This document shows, one piece after another, positions 55,495 through 64,000 of a stretch of 64,000 nucleotides of DNA. This DNA comes from Thalassoglobus polymorphus (GTDB lineage Bacteria; Planctomycetota; Planctomycetia; Planctomycetales; Planctomycetaceae). The position numbers were made by a program, and so were the translations under genes. Location of the stretch: positions 1,595,541 to 1,659,540 of the forward strand of contig NZ_CP036267.1 in assembly GCF_007744255.1 (NCBI RefSeq). Reading direction: 5' to 3'. How positions within the stretch are numbered: position 1 is the first letter of the stretch; every line of letters begins with the position of its first letter. The notes under the pieces were generated by a model that was given only the letters and a program-made list of their open reading frames with translations, was not told the origin of the DNA and made no database searches.

Positions 55495-56904
55495 ATGTCG
55501 GAGACAACGACAGAAGATGACGACCTGCAGCAAGTGCAGGAACGTCTCATGAAAATGCTGGAATCGGTCCGTTTGGACCCTGATGAGCCAGAGGAACGTC
55601 CTCAGACCAATCTTCAACAGCGGGTACGTCAAAGTCATTCAACCCTCAAAACTTGCCCCGGTTGTGATTCTACAGAACCATGGGGAGGCAGCTCGTGGTG
55701 TCCGAAATGTGGCTATTACCCGAAATTCGGGAAAAAAGTCGTCAAACGCGATGCCGAAGAGGAAAATGAAGAGGAAGCTGACCTCGACACAAAAACAATG
55801 TTGCAGATGGTCCCTCGCTGGGCCTATTTCCTCATTGGAGGACTCGTTGCGCTGCTTGTGGAAAGCGTGGCAGTCCGTGTCGCTTTTCCTGCCATTCAAG
55901 ACCGCTCCCCAATTGCCATCTTCCAGATCTTCATCGGTGTGAATGTGCTGGGACTCGCGCACATGCGCGCCTATATGATTGCTTCAGAACTGAACGAAGA
56001 CATTAACTTTATCTCGATCTTCTGGTCGCCAACGGTGATCTGGAAAACGATCTTTGAGCGGATGCCTGAAGTCCGCAAAACCGTAATGGCAGGGAGTTGG
56101 GGATTGGCTGCTATCCTCTATGCCATTCTGTTTGTGGGGCTCGACTATGGGAATTTATTCCACCCGGACTACTTCAAACGGAATTCTTCTTTCAATCCAT
56201 TGAAGTGGGTCGTCTTTGTCGCCAGCAGCATGGCCTCAGCTCAGGCTGAGGAAGCAGGTTCAGACGGCAGTCCAGAGACATCGAGTGCAATGGCCGATCT
56301 GATCGGGACAGCTGTGGAAAGTGCACCGGCAGGTCCAACAGCACCGGTCTCGGATGATATTGAAGATGCCCTGGTCAATTTTGCTGGCGAAACCGGACTC
56401 AATGCCGATGGAGGTCCTGTCAATCACGGAGCGACAGGTGATCCTCAACCCGACACGCAGACGGATCTTGAAAATCCATCAACAAATGGCAGTCTGCCGT
56501 CGACGGGGCCTGTCGTGGTTCATACAACCGCCCCAGTCGATAAATCTAAACGGTTTCAGAAAGACTATATCGTCATTGGCTTTTTCACAAACTCCGCCGG
56601 CGATCTCCGCTCTTTGCTGCTCGCGGAAGAAACTGAAAAGAGCAACCGCATTCGGCTCATCGGCAAATACCTGATTAATACCGAAGATCAAAGTTTCGTC
56701 AAAGAATTGCAGACGCAACTTGAAACCTTCCGCATTCGCCGACCGGTCATGCAGTCACGATACATTGCAAAGTGGACCGCTCCCATGATCGTTTGCAAGA
56801 TTGTGCACGACGGGACCACCCCAGACGGACGAATCATCAACGGTCAACTCGTCAGCTTCTTCGACGAATCCAAGGTGTTAGAATTCAGGAGTCAACAAGA
56901 GTGA
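55495..56904 (+). CDS. Zinc-ribbon membrane protein, hypothetical
   Basis: A protein of about 469 residues. An acidic N-terminus leads to a zinc ribbon with two CxxC knuckles (CPGC at about 57-60, CPKC at about 72-75). A charged linker follows, then hydrophobic helices at about 105-125, 135-155, 190-210 and 230-245 (YFLIGGLVALLVESVAVRVAF is the first). The C-terminal half is soluble: an Ala/Thr/Pro/Gly-rich linker, then a compact domain with FRIRRPVMQSRYIAKWTAPM. The start at ATG 55495 is preferred over the open frame to 55462. Planctomycetes have similar proteins of unknown function. I do not assign a role. Confidence 0.7.
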   Translation: MSETTTEDDDLQQVQERLMKMLESVRLDPDEPEERPQTNLQQRVRQSHSTLKTCPGCDSTEPWGGSSWCPKCGYYPKFGKKVVKRDAEEENEEEADLDTKTMLQMVPRWAYFLIGGLVALLVESVAVRVAFPAIQDRSPIAIFQIFIGVNVLGLAHMRAYMIASELNEDINFISIFWSPTVIWKTIFERMPEVRKTVMAGSWGLAAILYAILFVGLDYGNLFHPDYFKRNSSFNPLKWVVFVASSMASAQAEEAGSDGSPETSSAMADLIGTAVESAPAGPTAPVSDDIEDALVNFAGETGLNADGGPVNHGATGDPQPDTQTDLENPSTNGSLPSTGPVVVHTTAPVDKSKRFQKDYIVIGFFTNSAGDLRSLLLAEETEKSNRIRLIGKYLINTEDQSFVKELQTQLETFRIRRPVMQSRYIAKWTAPMIVCKIVHDGTTPDGRIINGQLVSFFDESKVLEFRSQQE

Positions 56905-57360
56905 CGTCTGATGAGATTCTCGCCAGCGAATTTGAGTCGATTCTCGCAATCAGTGAACCGCCCCGGTCTCCAACTGCTCTGCTTTGGGTTGCATGAAACC
57001 CCGTCGCGACGGGGACAAATAATAATTGATACACCAGGTGTGCTGACCGGGAAAATTGGGTAGGCAAGCATGGGAGAGCTGTTTTTACTCTTCGAGCGAA
57101 CCGATACTATCTTTAGCACCAGATTGCACATGGCAATTCCTGATGCTGTTCGGCCAGCCAGCCGGGAAATCGGCCGAACCACCCTGCCCTGCCCTGCGTG
57201 AATCCCATTCAATTCTTGCACGGACTGAGAGCTCTCCCTCTGCATGACTTGCTCGGGGTTCCTTTTGGTGATTCATTAAATTAATCTGTAGTGTCGATCA
57301 GGTGCTCGCGAGATCTACTTTCCCTAGGGAACATTACTGCTAAGTTACACGGAGTGGAGC
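56905..57360. other. Intergenic spacer with a GC palindrome
   Basis: A 456-base spacer before the third DUF1501 gene. It contains the perfect 16-base palindrome CCCCGTCGCGACGGGG at 56999-57014 and a CCCTGCCCTGCCCTG run near 57180. GGAG just before 57361 is the ribosome binding site of the next gene. No RNA gene or repeat copy is seen. Confidence 0.4.
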
Positions 57361-58746
57361 ATGACAGTTCGGTCAACCAAATCGAGAAACAAGCATCAAC
57401 GCTCGATTCAATCGGAACAAATGTCCCGACGTGAGTTCGGAGCCCTGACTGCTGCTTTGGGAGCCTTCTCTTCGCCCTTGGCGATGGCGCAACAAGCCGC
57501 CCCGTCCGCTTCAGGAAAAGCGAAACGGGTCATTATGATTTTCAACTGTGGCGCTCCCAGCCATATCGACCTGTGGGACCCGAAACCGGACGCAGACCCT
57601 GCTGTCCGTGGAGAGTTTCAAACGATCGGGACATCGGTTCCCGGAATACAGGTGACAGAGATGTTGCCTCGGATGGCGCAGCGAATGGATAAGCTGGCGA
57701 TTGTGCGAAGCGTCCATCACAAACATTCTGCCCACAATTCGGGGATGTATTGGTCGATTGCAGGACGTCCCTATCGGCTGGACTCCACTCTCATCACCCC
57801 TAGCCCGGCGGACCTGCCTGGGTTTGGAACATTGATCGGGTGGTTGGCTCAACAAGATGGATACAACTCAGCAGTCCCGCCGTATGTCATTACTCCGAAG
57901 CCACATTGCGACAGCTTTGTCTATCTGACGCCCGGACAGTTTGGTGGATGTCTTGGTGTGAAATATGATCCGTTCGTTCTCAACGACGATCCAAACGCCA
58001 AGAATTTCAAAGTCCGTGACCTGAATCTGAACAGCGCGATCACACAAGCACGTTTCAAGGATCGGCTCGATATTCTGCGTCAGTTTGGTGATCACCAGCA
58101 GTCAGTGGTTTCCTCAACTGCAGAAACCCGGGACACCTTTCATGAAACAGCTGTGAATGTGATTTCTCGCGGGGATGCAGGTCGAGCTTTCGATTTGACT
58201 CAGGAATCAGACGCTGTCCGAGATCGATACGGACGACACAGCTGGGGACAATCACATCTTCTCGCTCGGCGCCTCATCGAATCCGGGACCAAGTTCGTTT
58301 CGACTGTTAACGGTCCCAGCATCACTTGGGATACCCACAAAAACAATTTCGTGAGTATGAAGACCAGGCTCGTCCCTCCAATGGAACAGGCTTACGCCGC
58401 CTTGCTGGACGATCTGGAAGAACGTGGACTGCTGGATGAAACTCTCGTCATCTGGATGGGTGACTTTGGACGAACGCCCAAAATCAATGCAGATGCCGGT
58501 CGGGACCATTGGCCAAGTTGTTATTCGGTCGTGCTGGCTGGTGGAGGAATCCGCGGTGGTCAGGTGATTGGCTCGTCTGACAAAATTGGAGCCCATCCTG
58601 AAACACGCCCTGTCTCCCCCGCAGATATCCACGCAACGGTTTACCGTGCCCTTGGGTACGACCCTCAGGCAATCACTTTTCAATCGCACGACGGTCGCCC
58701 GATCCCACTTTGTGAAGGGGAATCGATCAGCGAATTGCTTATCTGA
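57361..58746 (+). CDS. DUF1501 family secreted protein (copy 3)
   Basis: Third DUF1501 protein, 461 residues, with a twin-arginine signal (MSRREFGALTAALGAF) ending near SPLAMAQQA. Family blocks are present: NCGAPSHIDLWDPKPD, WDTHKNNF and [21 protein letters not shown] lies eight bases before ATG 57361. Like the other two copies, no DUF1549/1553 gene is nearby. The gene is followed by repeat copy 5, so its transcript may end within or beyond the element. Confidence 0.9.
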   Translation: MTVRSTKSRNKHQRSIQSEQMSRREFGALTAALGAFSSPLAMAQQAAPSASGKAKRVIMIFNCGAPSHIDLWDPKPDADPAVRGEFQTIGTSVPGIQVTEMLPRMAQRMDKLAIVRSVHHKHSAHNSGMYWSIAGRPYRLDSTLITPSPADLPGFGTLIGWLAQQDGYNSAVPPYVITPKPHCDSFVYLTPGQFGGCLGVKYDPFVLNDDPNAKNFKVRDLNLNSAITQARFKDRLDILRQFGDHQQSVVSSTAETRDTFHETAVNVISRGDAGRAFDLTQESDAVRDRYGRHSWGQSHLLARRLIESGTKFVSTVNGPSITWDTHKNNFVSMKTRLVPPMEQAYAALLDDLEERGLLDETLVIWMGDFGRTPKINADAGRDHWPSCYSVVLAGGGIRGGQVIGSSDKIGAHPETRPVSPADIHATVYRALGYDPQAITFQSHDGRPIPLCEGESISELLI

Positions 58747-58769
58747 ACAGCCGATTTCGCCACTCAATC

Positions 58770-58871
58770 TGAGCATCTTTGGAATTGGTTTGCAGGATCT
58801 GCTTCGTGGCGAACAGATATTTTATTTGAGAAACGCGTTCTTCACGGGCACACGGCAGAGCAAACTGCTCT
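58770..58871 (+). repeat. Dispersed planctomycete repeat, copy 5
   Basis: Begins GAGCATCTTTGGAATTGG and ends AGCAAACTGCTCT, with CTTCGTGGCGAACAG and TTCTTCACGGGCACAC internal. It starts about 24 bases after the DUF1501 stop. Relative to the gene it is inserted in the opposite orientation to copies 3 and 4. Confidence 0.82.
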
Positions 58872-59107
58872 CGTGCCTGATCTGGAAGCTGATTGCGATC
58901 ACAGTTTACGAAAGTCTTGTAAGTGATCGTCGGGGGCTGGCACTCGGTTGTCTGAAATCAGTGTTCACTTTCTCTTGGTTGAAGAGTGAGTAGCGAGGAC
59001 CGCTCGACACAGCTTTTCTGGGCACTATGAAACAGGTGTAGACAACAGGGAAACAACACGACACTGGGAAGCAATTACCACAGCGGAGACTTTTGGGAGG
59101 TGCAGAC

Positions 59108-59157
59108 GTAAAACGAGCCTGACTCTTTGTCGTTTGAAAGACAAAAAGCCAGGCTCG
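59108..59157 (-). terminator. Rho-independent terminator of the sulfatase gene
   Basis: CGAGCCTGACTCTTTGTC and GACAAAAAGCCAGGCTCG form an 18-bp stem with two imperfect pairs and an 8-base loop. On the minus strand it is followed by TTTTACG, about 30 bases past the sulfatase stop. Confidence 0.82.
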
Positions 59158-59186
59158 AGTTCATTTGAACAGCTTCTCTTCAGGCC

Positions 59187-61718
59187 TTACTCACTGGACT
59201 GATTGTTTCGCATGGCTGCTTCAAGCTTTTTGATGTCGGCAGCCGACAATTGCGGACGGTCGATATTCAGCGTCAGCTTGTTGAGCTTGGCGGTTAACGG
59301 GAATGGCGGCTGATAGTCGGCATCGTTGACCCCAGTCAGAGTGTCGGAGCCGATGTCGAAGCTTTCATCCCATTGAAGAATCATCGGAATTGTCTTTGCC
59401 ATTTTTTGGGTCGTAACCACTTTGCCATCGACCTTGAGAGTACCTGTTCCGGGGCGTGCCAGTCCACTCATGCTGTTGAATCTGAGCGTCCCTACGCCGA
59501 GTCCCTCGTACTTGAAGTCGAACTCCAGAGTATGTTGCCCCGGGCTGAGTGCCTCTTTCCCTTCCCACTTAATTCGCTGTAAGTCGAGTACGTTCCAAAG
59601 GAAGACCGGCTTGCCTTTAAGAAGGTAAAATCCGTAGCCACAGAAACGACCTCCTGAGGTGAGGATCATCCCTTCGGCTCCTTCTTCAGGCACAGTGATG
59701 TCAGCCGTGATCGTGTAAGAACTATTCAGGATGGACGGCGAATCCCCCTGTGGGAGACCAGTCATCGGCAGTGTGTAAACAAATTCTGTGCGCCCCGCAG
59801 TGATGTTTGGCCGAGGAGCCACAAGCCGGGTTGCGACTGAGGCATCCATTGGAAAGACTTGGTGTTTTTTCGCCTCGGCGATGAACAATTTCTTCATCTC
59901 CTGCACCTTGTCGGCATTCGCGTCAGCGATGTTCCGAGATTGGCTGAAGTCTTCGTTGAGGTTGTATAGTTCGAGAACCTGATTGTTGAGCGGGTCAGGG
60001 TTTGCTGCCCCGTACGCTTCCCACGGTGCGCGATTCACTTTCGTGCTGAGCAACCAGCCTTCATGGTAGAGCGCCCATTGCCCCATCATCTCGAAATACT
60101 GAGTCTTATGCTGCGAGGGTGCTTTCGCGTTCTTTTTGTCGAATGTGTAAACAAGGCTTGTTCCCTCAATCGGTTTCTGAGGAATACCGTCTACGGTTTC
60201 AGGCGCGTCGATGCCTGTAGCTTCGAGAATGGTTGGGACGATATCAATCACGTGGCAGAACTGCTCACGTAGTCCCCCTTTGTCCTTGATTCGGGCAGGC
60301 CATGAGATCGCCATATTTTGACGGATGCCACCAAGTTTCGAGGCGTTCTGTTTGAACCACGTAAACGGGGTGTCGAATGCCCACGCCCAGCCTGCTGACA
60401 TATGGTTGTATGTCTGTTCGGTTCCCCATGTGTCATACCATTTCATCTGCTCTTCGACCGGCATCATGTTGACACCGTTGAAGAACGCAACTTCGTTAGG
60501 TGTTCCGAGAGGACCACCTTCGGCACTGGTGCCGTTGTCACCGTTAATGTAAATGATCAGTGTGTTCTCAAGCTTGCCCATGTCCTCGATAGACTGGATC
60601 ACTCGACCGATTTCGTGGTCGTTGTATGCAGCATATGCAGCAAAGACTTCGACCTGTTTAATAAAGAGTTTCTGCTCTTCTTCAGTCAGCTTGTCCCAGG
60701 GTTTCAGCACTTCGTCAGGCCAGGGGGCCAGTTCTGTGTCAGCTGGAATCACGCCGAGCTTCTTTTGGTTTTCAAAAATCGTCTCACGAAGCTTGTTGTA
60801 TCCATCATCGAAAAGGTGCATGTTGTGGATTTTTTCGACCCACTCTTTGGTCGGATGGTGAGGAGCATGAGTCGCACCGGGAGCGTATTTGACGAAGAAT
60901 GGTTTGTCGGGCATCGTCTGGTTCATACGATTCAGATAGCTGATCGCATCGTCGGCCATACCGGTGACAAGATTCCAGCCAGGTTTCCCTCTGAATGGGT
61001 AGATTTGAGTCGTATTACGGAACAAGTTCGGCTGCCACTGATTCGCATCTCCACCCACGAATCCGTAGAAATACTCGAAGCCAAGTCCTGTCGGCCACTG
61101 ATCGAACGGTCCAGCTTGGCTGGCAGCAAATGCCGGCGTGTTGTGATCCTTTCCGAACCATGAAGTGGCGTAACCGTTATCAAGCAAGGTTCGCCCGATA
61201 GTCGCCTTATCTTCAGGGATGATGCTGTTGTAACCGGGGAATCCAGTAGACTGTTCGGAAATCACTCCGAACCCGACCGAGTGATGATTTCGGCCTGTGA
61301 TGAGCGCGGCACGTGTCGGCGAGCAGAGCGCCGTCGAATGAATGTTGTTGTAACGCAATCCGTTGTTTGCAACGCGATCCATTGCAGGAGTCGGAATGAC
61401 TCCGCCGAAGGTGCTTGGCACTCCGAATCCGGCATCATCTGTAATGATCAACAGCACGTTTGGCGCGTCTTGAGGTGGAACAATTCGAGGTGCCCACCAA
61501 GGTTTCGAATTCAGAGCATCTGGTTTGATGACACCGCCGAATTTTGGATCCGGTGCGGGAAGTTGTTTCCCATCGATTGTCGTCGTGGCAGCGGGTGACC
61601 CTGCGGGTGGTGGTGTCGATTGCTGAGCAAGACAACTGCTCCCATTCGCTCCAACAAATGCCACCGTGAAAAAAGAGAAACCAACTACGCAGAGAGCGAA
61701 TTTGGAGGAACGAAGCAT
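59187..61718 (-). CDS. Exported arylsulfatase
   Basis: An 843-residue sulfatase of the alkaline phosphatase superfamily. The formylglycine motif is C132-S-P-T-R (ALCSPTRAALITGR), needing a formylglycine-generating enzyme for activation. Metal ligands are DD at 94-95 (LLIITDDAGFG), and NGDNGTSAEGG holds the later Asp-Asn pair. After about residue 640 a beta-rich module follows (FRWS-type strands such as GMILTSGGRFCGYGFYLL), likely carbohydrate-facing. A Sec signal (FALCVVGFSFFTVAFVGANGSS) directs export. ATG 61718 with AAGGA seven bases before it is chosen over the open frame to 61742. Planctomycete genomes typically hold many such enzymes for sulfated algal polysaccharides. The substrate is unknown. 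Confidence 0.93.
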   Translation of the reverse strand: MLRSSKFALCVVGFSFFTVAFVGANGSSCLAQQSTPPPAGSPAATTTIDGKQLPAPDPKFGGVIKPDALNSKPWWAPRIVPPQDAPNVLLIITDDAGFGVPSTFGGVIPTPAMDRVANNGLRYNNIHSTALCSPTRAALITGRNHHSVGFGVISEQSTGFPGYNSIIPEDKATIGRTLLDNGYATSWFGKDHNTPAFAASQAGPFDQWPTGLGFEYFYGFVGGDANQWQPNLFRNTTQIYPFRGKPGWNLVTGMADDAISYLNRMNQTMPDKPFFVKYAPGATHAPHHPTKEWVEKIHNMHLFDDGYNKLRETIFENQKKLGVIPADTELAPWPDEVLKPWDKLTEEEQKLFIKQVEVFAAYAAYNDHEIGRVIQSIEDMGKLENTLIIYINGDNGTSAEGGPLGTPNEVAFFNGVNMMPVEEQMKWYDTWGTEQTYNHMSAGWAWAFDTPFTWFKQNASKLGGIRQNMAISWPARIKDKGGLREQFCHVIDIVPTILEATGIDAPETVDGIPQKPIEGTSLVYTFDKKNAKAPSQHKTQYFEMMGQWALYHEGWLLSTKVNRAPWEAYGAANPDPLNNQVLELYNLNEDFSQSRNIADANADKVQEMKKLFIAEAKKHQVFPMDASVATRLVAPRPNITAGRTEFVYTLPMTGLPQGDSPSILNSSYTITADITVPEEGAEGMILTSGGRFCGYGFYLLKGKPVFLWNVLDLQRIKWEGKEALSPGQHTLEFDFKYEGLGVGTLRFNSMSGLARPGTGTLKVDGKVVTTQKMAKTIPMILQWDESFDIGSDTLTGVNDADYQPPFPLTAKLNKLTLNIDRPQLSAADIKKLEAAMRNNQSSE

Positions 61719-61942
61719 GGTGTAGTCCTTAAGCAAATTCAAAATGGGCCTTTACGTGCTGCCTCGTAGCGAGCAGTTCAAGAAGCCATGAAAGTGATCT
61801 TCACGAGAAACGACCTCAACGAAATCACTGGAAATATCCAACTCATTCTTATGATTCGTAAACGTGAAGAACTTTTTCCATCAGAGAAAAGGCTGTACGA
61901 TACGAGACAAACCGCGTCCACCATTTCCCAAAGACCTCGAAA

Positions 61943-63631
61943 TTAATTGTCGTTCGAGGAGTTGCTTTTTGAGGAATTGTTATCTTTGGATTGATCTCCG
62001 CTTGCTGGTTGCTTGAGTCGAGTGAGCTGCCAGGTCTCCGTCTTTTCCGGACCAAAGTGTAATAGGATCGGTGCTTCGCTTTTGGTCAGGTTATAGATCC
62101 CTGTGTCGAAAACGTCGGAGTAATTTGACCCCTCGAAAAATGCGACTCGCTGCGTTTTTTTGTCGACGGAACCTTGTAGGATTTGCGTTTGGTTTGACTG
62201 ATCGTTCGTGTCGTTTCCACGAATAATGCCTGCTTTATTGACTGCAATTTGCAATGTGATTTCAGATTTCTGTGAGTTGGGAGGACTCAACGCGAAGACT
62301 CCAAGTGGCATCCATTCTTCATCCTTGGAAACTTGAGCTTCGACTCCGACCATTGCCAGCTTTTTGGCCTGTTCATAGTACTCGTTCGTCGTAGCAGTCT
62401 CTTGCCCGTTCACATAGACATTGTTGTTTTCGTAGACGATTGTATTCCCGTAGTCGTAATACACGGGAGTCACATCTTCGTAAGCCATCCAGGCTCCGAT
62501 GGAACCCCAGGTCGCCCATCGCCATGCTGAATTTGCTGCCCAGCCAGCTGCGTACCATGCTCCAGGATGAGCTCCATACCAGCCAGCTCTATAGTAGCCC
62601 CAGTGATTGAAGTTTGTGCGAACGGCTGCACCCGCGGCGTATCGGCCAGCAGGAGTCATTGCACCGTACACGGCTCCTGCACCGTATCGACCTGAGTAAG
62701 CTCGCCCCGCTGCATATCCCCCATTGGGACCTCGAACAGCTGCGCCTGCAACGGCGTTTCCGCGAGGCCCGACTGCGGCGCTTTCTCGAGCATCAACACC
62801 GTTGGCACCGTTGAAGCCACGTGTCGCTGCAGCTCCGCCGTTAGGACCAACAGCCCCACCGCGATATGCTGTGTTGCCACCTGGTCCAGTCACACTTCCA
62901 CCAGCCGCAACCCCACCATTAGGGCCTCTTACGGCTCCCTGCTGCACGTTCCCACCATTCGCTCCGTCGGCTCCACGTACGGCAGCGGTTCCACCGTTCG
63001 GTCCCACCGCTCCGCCTCGATATGCAGTGTTGCCCCGGGGACCTGTGACGCTTGACCCGGCAGCGACTCCGCCACGAGGACCTTGCGCGGCCCCGCGATT
63101 GACATCAAAGTCATTGGGACGAGTGTAATTATTCGAGTGAGTCGTATTATTGAGATGGTTCGCACCGCCGTCCGAGGGGAGACCGAGGAAACTGTTCAGC
63201 TGTGAGCGATTGGGAGAACCAAACGAACCAGAGCCAAACCCACTACGGCCTGAGGCCCCTGCCCCACCACCTAGTCCTGGAAAACTTCCTCCGCTGGGGC
63301 GATGACTCTCTAAACTTCCGCCACTTCCAAAGCCTCCGCTATTCATTCGGCCACCGCTGCCTAACCCTGCTCCACGGTCACCACCACCAAAGCCTCCAGC
63401 TCCACCACCAAAATGGTCACCGCCAAAGTTGCCACCACCTCCACCGAAGTGAGACCCACCACCGAAGTTGCCTCCGCCCAAGTGAGCACCACCACCGAAG
63501 CCGCCGCCACCACCGAGGTGAGCACCACCTCCAAAACCGCCTCCGCCGAAACCTCGTCCCCAACAGGTCTCTGCGGGAAGAGAAGCTGAGAGAACCAGCA
63601 TGAACACGATGCGCGAAGTTTGTCGAACCAT
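61943..63631 (-). CDS. Secreted Gly-rich repeat protein with C-terminal domain
   Basis: A 562-residue exported protein. The signal peptide is RIVFMLVLSASLPAETCWG. Residues about 25-165 are Gly/Phe/His-rich (GGGFGGGAHLGGG units). Residues about 180-330 contain tandem ~25-40 residue units built on GPNGG, AAGGSVTGPGGNTAYRGG and similar, collagen-like in glycine spacing but without Gly-X-Y. An aromatic stretch follows (YYRAGWYGAHPGAWYAAG). The last ~160 residues form a compact domain (YYEQAKKLAMVGVEAQVSKD, FGPEKTETWQLTRL). It resembles planctomycete surface proteins once misannotated as protocadherin-like. A cell-surface or matrix role is inferred. Confidence 0.75.
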   Translation of the reverse strand: MVRQTSRIVFMLVLSASLPAETCWGRGFGGGGFGGGAHLGGGGGFGGGAHLGGGNFGGGSHFGGGGGNFGGDHFGGGAGGFGGGDRGAGLGSGGRMNSGGFGSGGSLESHRPSGGSFPGLGGGAGASGRSGFGSGSFGSPNRSQLNSFLGLPSDGGANHLNNTTHSNNYTRPNDFDVNRGAAQGPRGGVAAGSSVTGPRGNTAYRGGAVGPNGGTAAVRGADGANGGNVQQGAVRGPNGGVAAGGSVTGPGGNTAYRGGAVGPNGGAAATRGFNGANGVDARESAAVGPRGNAVAGAAVRGPNGGYAAGRAYSGRYGAGAVYGAMTPAGRYAAGAAVRTNFNHWGYYRAGWYGAHPGAWYAAGWAANSAWRWATWGSIGAWMAYEDVTPVYYDYGNTIVYENNNVYVNGQETATTNEYYEQAKKLAMVGVEAQVSKDEEWMPLGVFALSPPNSQKSEITLQIAVNKAGIIRGNDTNDQSNQTQILQGSVDKKTQRVAFFEGSNYSDVFDTGIYNLTKSEAPILLHFGPEKTETWQLTRLKQPASGDQSKDNNSSKSNSSNDN

Positions 63632-63679
63632 CGGTTGGACTTTCTCTAAGTTTAAAGAACGATTTTGAAATCTGTGATT

Positions 63680-64000
63680 CTACTCAACGGGAACGCTGCG
63701 CCTGATGACGACTTCGTCCGCCTCGGGAAGCGATAAGCCTCCTCGAGTTCTGTCAGTTGACCTCCAGGTGAAGGCATTGTCGTCGATCCGGATGTAGTAG
63801 TTGACAGCAGAAGTGACGCTTCCATCACCAGCGACGCCCTGCATTGCCCCTGTCCAGCCTCCGTCCGTTGGAAGCCAGCGACCGCTAGCACTTCCACCAT
63901 CAGAGCTGAACTCCCACGACTGGACGTGACCTGCATCCGGATTCCAGCCGATGATCTGCACACCCTCGCTTTTCGACCCGTCTAAATGGGTCGCAGAATG
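63680..64000 (-). CDS. Partial protein, C-terminal region of a planctomycete SnoaL-type protein
   Basis: The 3' end of a gene whose 5' part lies beyond the window. The frame is open across the edge: codons from 64000 read HSATHLDGSKSEG before VQIIGWNPDAGHV. The visible ~107 residues have the pattern IIGWNPDAGHVQSWEF, then DGSVTSAVNYY, DDNAFTWRSTDR and LPEADEVVIRRS. From memory this resembles the C-terminal domain of planctomycete SnoaL/NTF2-like (SgcJ/EcaC family) exported proteins. An overlapping ORF in another frame (63652-63963) is rejected. Function unknown. It lies upstream of and codirectional with the Gly-rich protein gene. Confidence 0.6.
   Translation of the reverse strand, partial: HSATHLDGSKSEGVQIIGWNPDAGHVQSWEFSSDGGSASGRWLPTDGGWTGAMQGVAGDGSVTSAVNYYIRIDDNAFTWRSTDRTRGGLSLPEADEVVIRRSVPVE

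Larger units (their letters stand above)
58747..59186. other. Convergent spacer with repeat copy 5 and the sulfatase terminator
   Basis: A 440-base region between convergent genes, holding the dispersed repeat (58770-58871) and the terminator hairpin at 59114-59157. The ~240 bases between show nothing recognisable. Confidence 0.5.

Noticed and set aside
62700-63600. CRISPR array or tandem DNA repeat
   Set aside because: The repeats are in frame and encode the Gly-rich protein. Unit lengths vary and there are no unique spacers.
63652-63963. Alternative frame at the right edge as the true gene
   Set aside because: The overlapping frame 63680-64000 stays open across the window edge and shows a coherent domain-like pattern, while this one is Ser-rich shadow sequence.

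Overview
The window reads as planctomycete chromosome. Three DUF1501 proteins, a DUF1580 protein, a BBP7-like outer-membrane protein, a large secreted sulfatase, Gly-rich secreted proteins and a eukaryote-like Ser/Thr kinase together point to Planctomycetes. I cannot name a genus. The backbone is mostly housekeeping and planctomycete-specific secreted proteins, loosely spaced and largely monocistronic.

Layout. 0-14.2 kb: TauD-like dioxygenase, DUF1501 protein, isochorismatase-like hydrolase, fabI, a secreted protein, an M29 aminopeptidase, a TIM-barrel protein, a small Gln-rich secreted protein, a eukaryotic-type nucleoside monophosphate kinase with an extra N-terminal domain, a DUF2628 membrane protein and a B12/radical SAM enzyme. 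14.3-29.2 kb: a genomic island. 29.4-64 kb: sugar-isomerase-like TIM barrel, smc, a FlgI-like TAT lipoprotein, DUF1501, protein kinase, accA, cvpA, trxB, a lipoprotein, a BBP7-like protein, glcF, an ABC1/UbiB kinase, a TPR protein, rnc, a response regulator, a DEAD-box helicase, a zinc-ribbon membrane protein, DUF1501, a sulfatase, a Gly-rich secreted protein and a truncated gene at the right edge.

The island is the most interesting part. It is bounded by a 44-bp direct repeat (14323-14366 and 29136-29179) that duplicates the 3' part of an intact tRNA-Gln(CUG) gene. A tyrosine recombinase lies next to the tRNA. The integration side carries a DUF1580 protein, a winged-helix replication protein whose gene contains eight iteron-like octamers (a probable lambda-O-like internal origin), and a DnaC-like loader. 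The cargo is one tightly overlapping minus-strand operon: hsdM - hsdS - DUF262 fragment - HEPN/STAND NTPase - hsdR - YgjP-like metallopeptidase. The HEPN/STAND gene sits between hsdS and hsdR, the position held by the PrrC anticodon nuclease in the prrABCD locus. I propose it is a guard ribonuclease tied to the type I restriction enzyme. That is inference, not demonstrated.

A second genome-scale signal is a dispersed ~104-bp element with AGAGCA/TGCTCT ends. At least five good copies lie just downstream of genes, and several decayed copies are visible.
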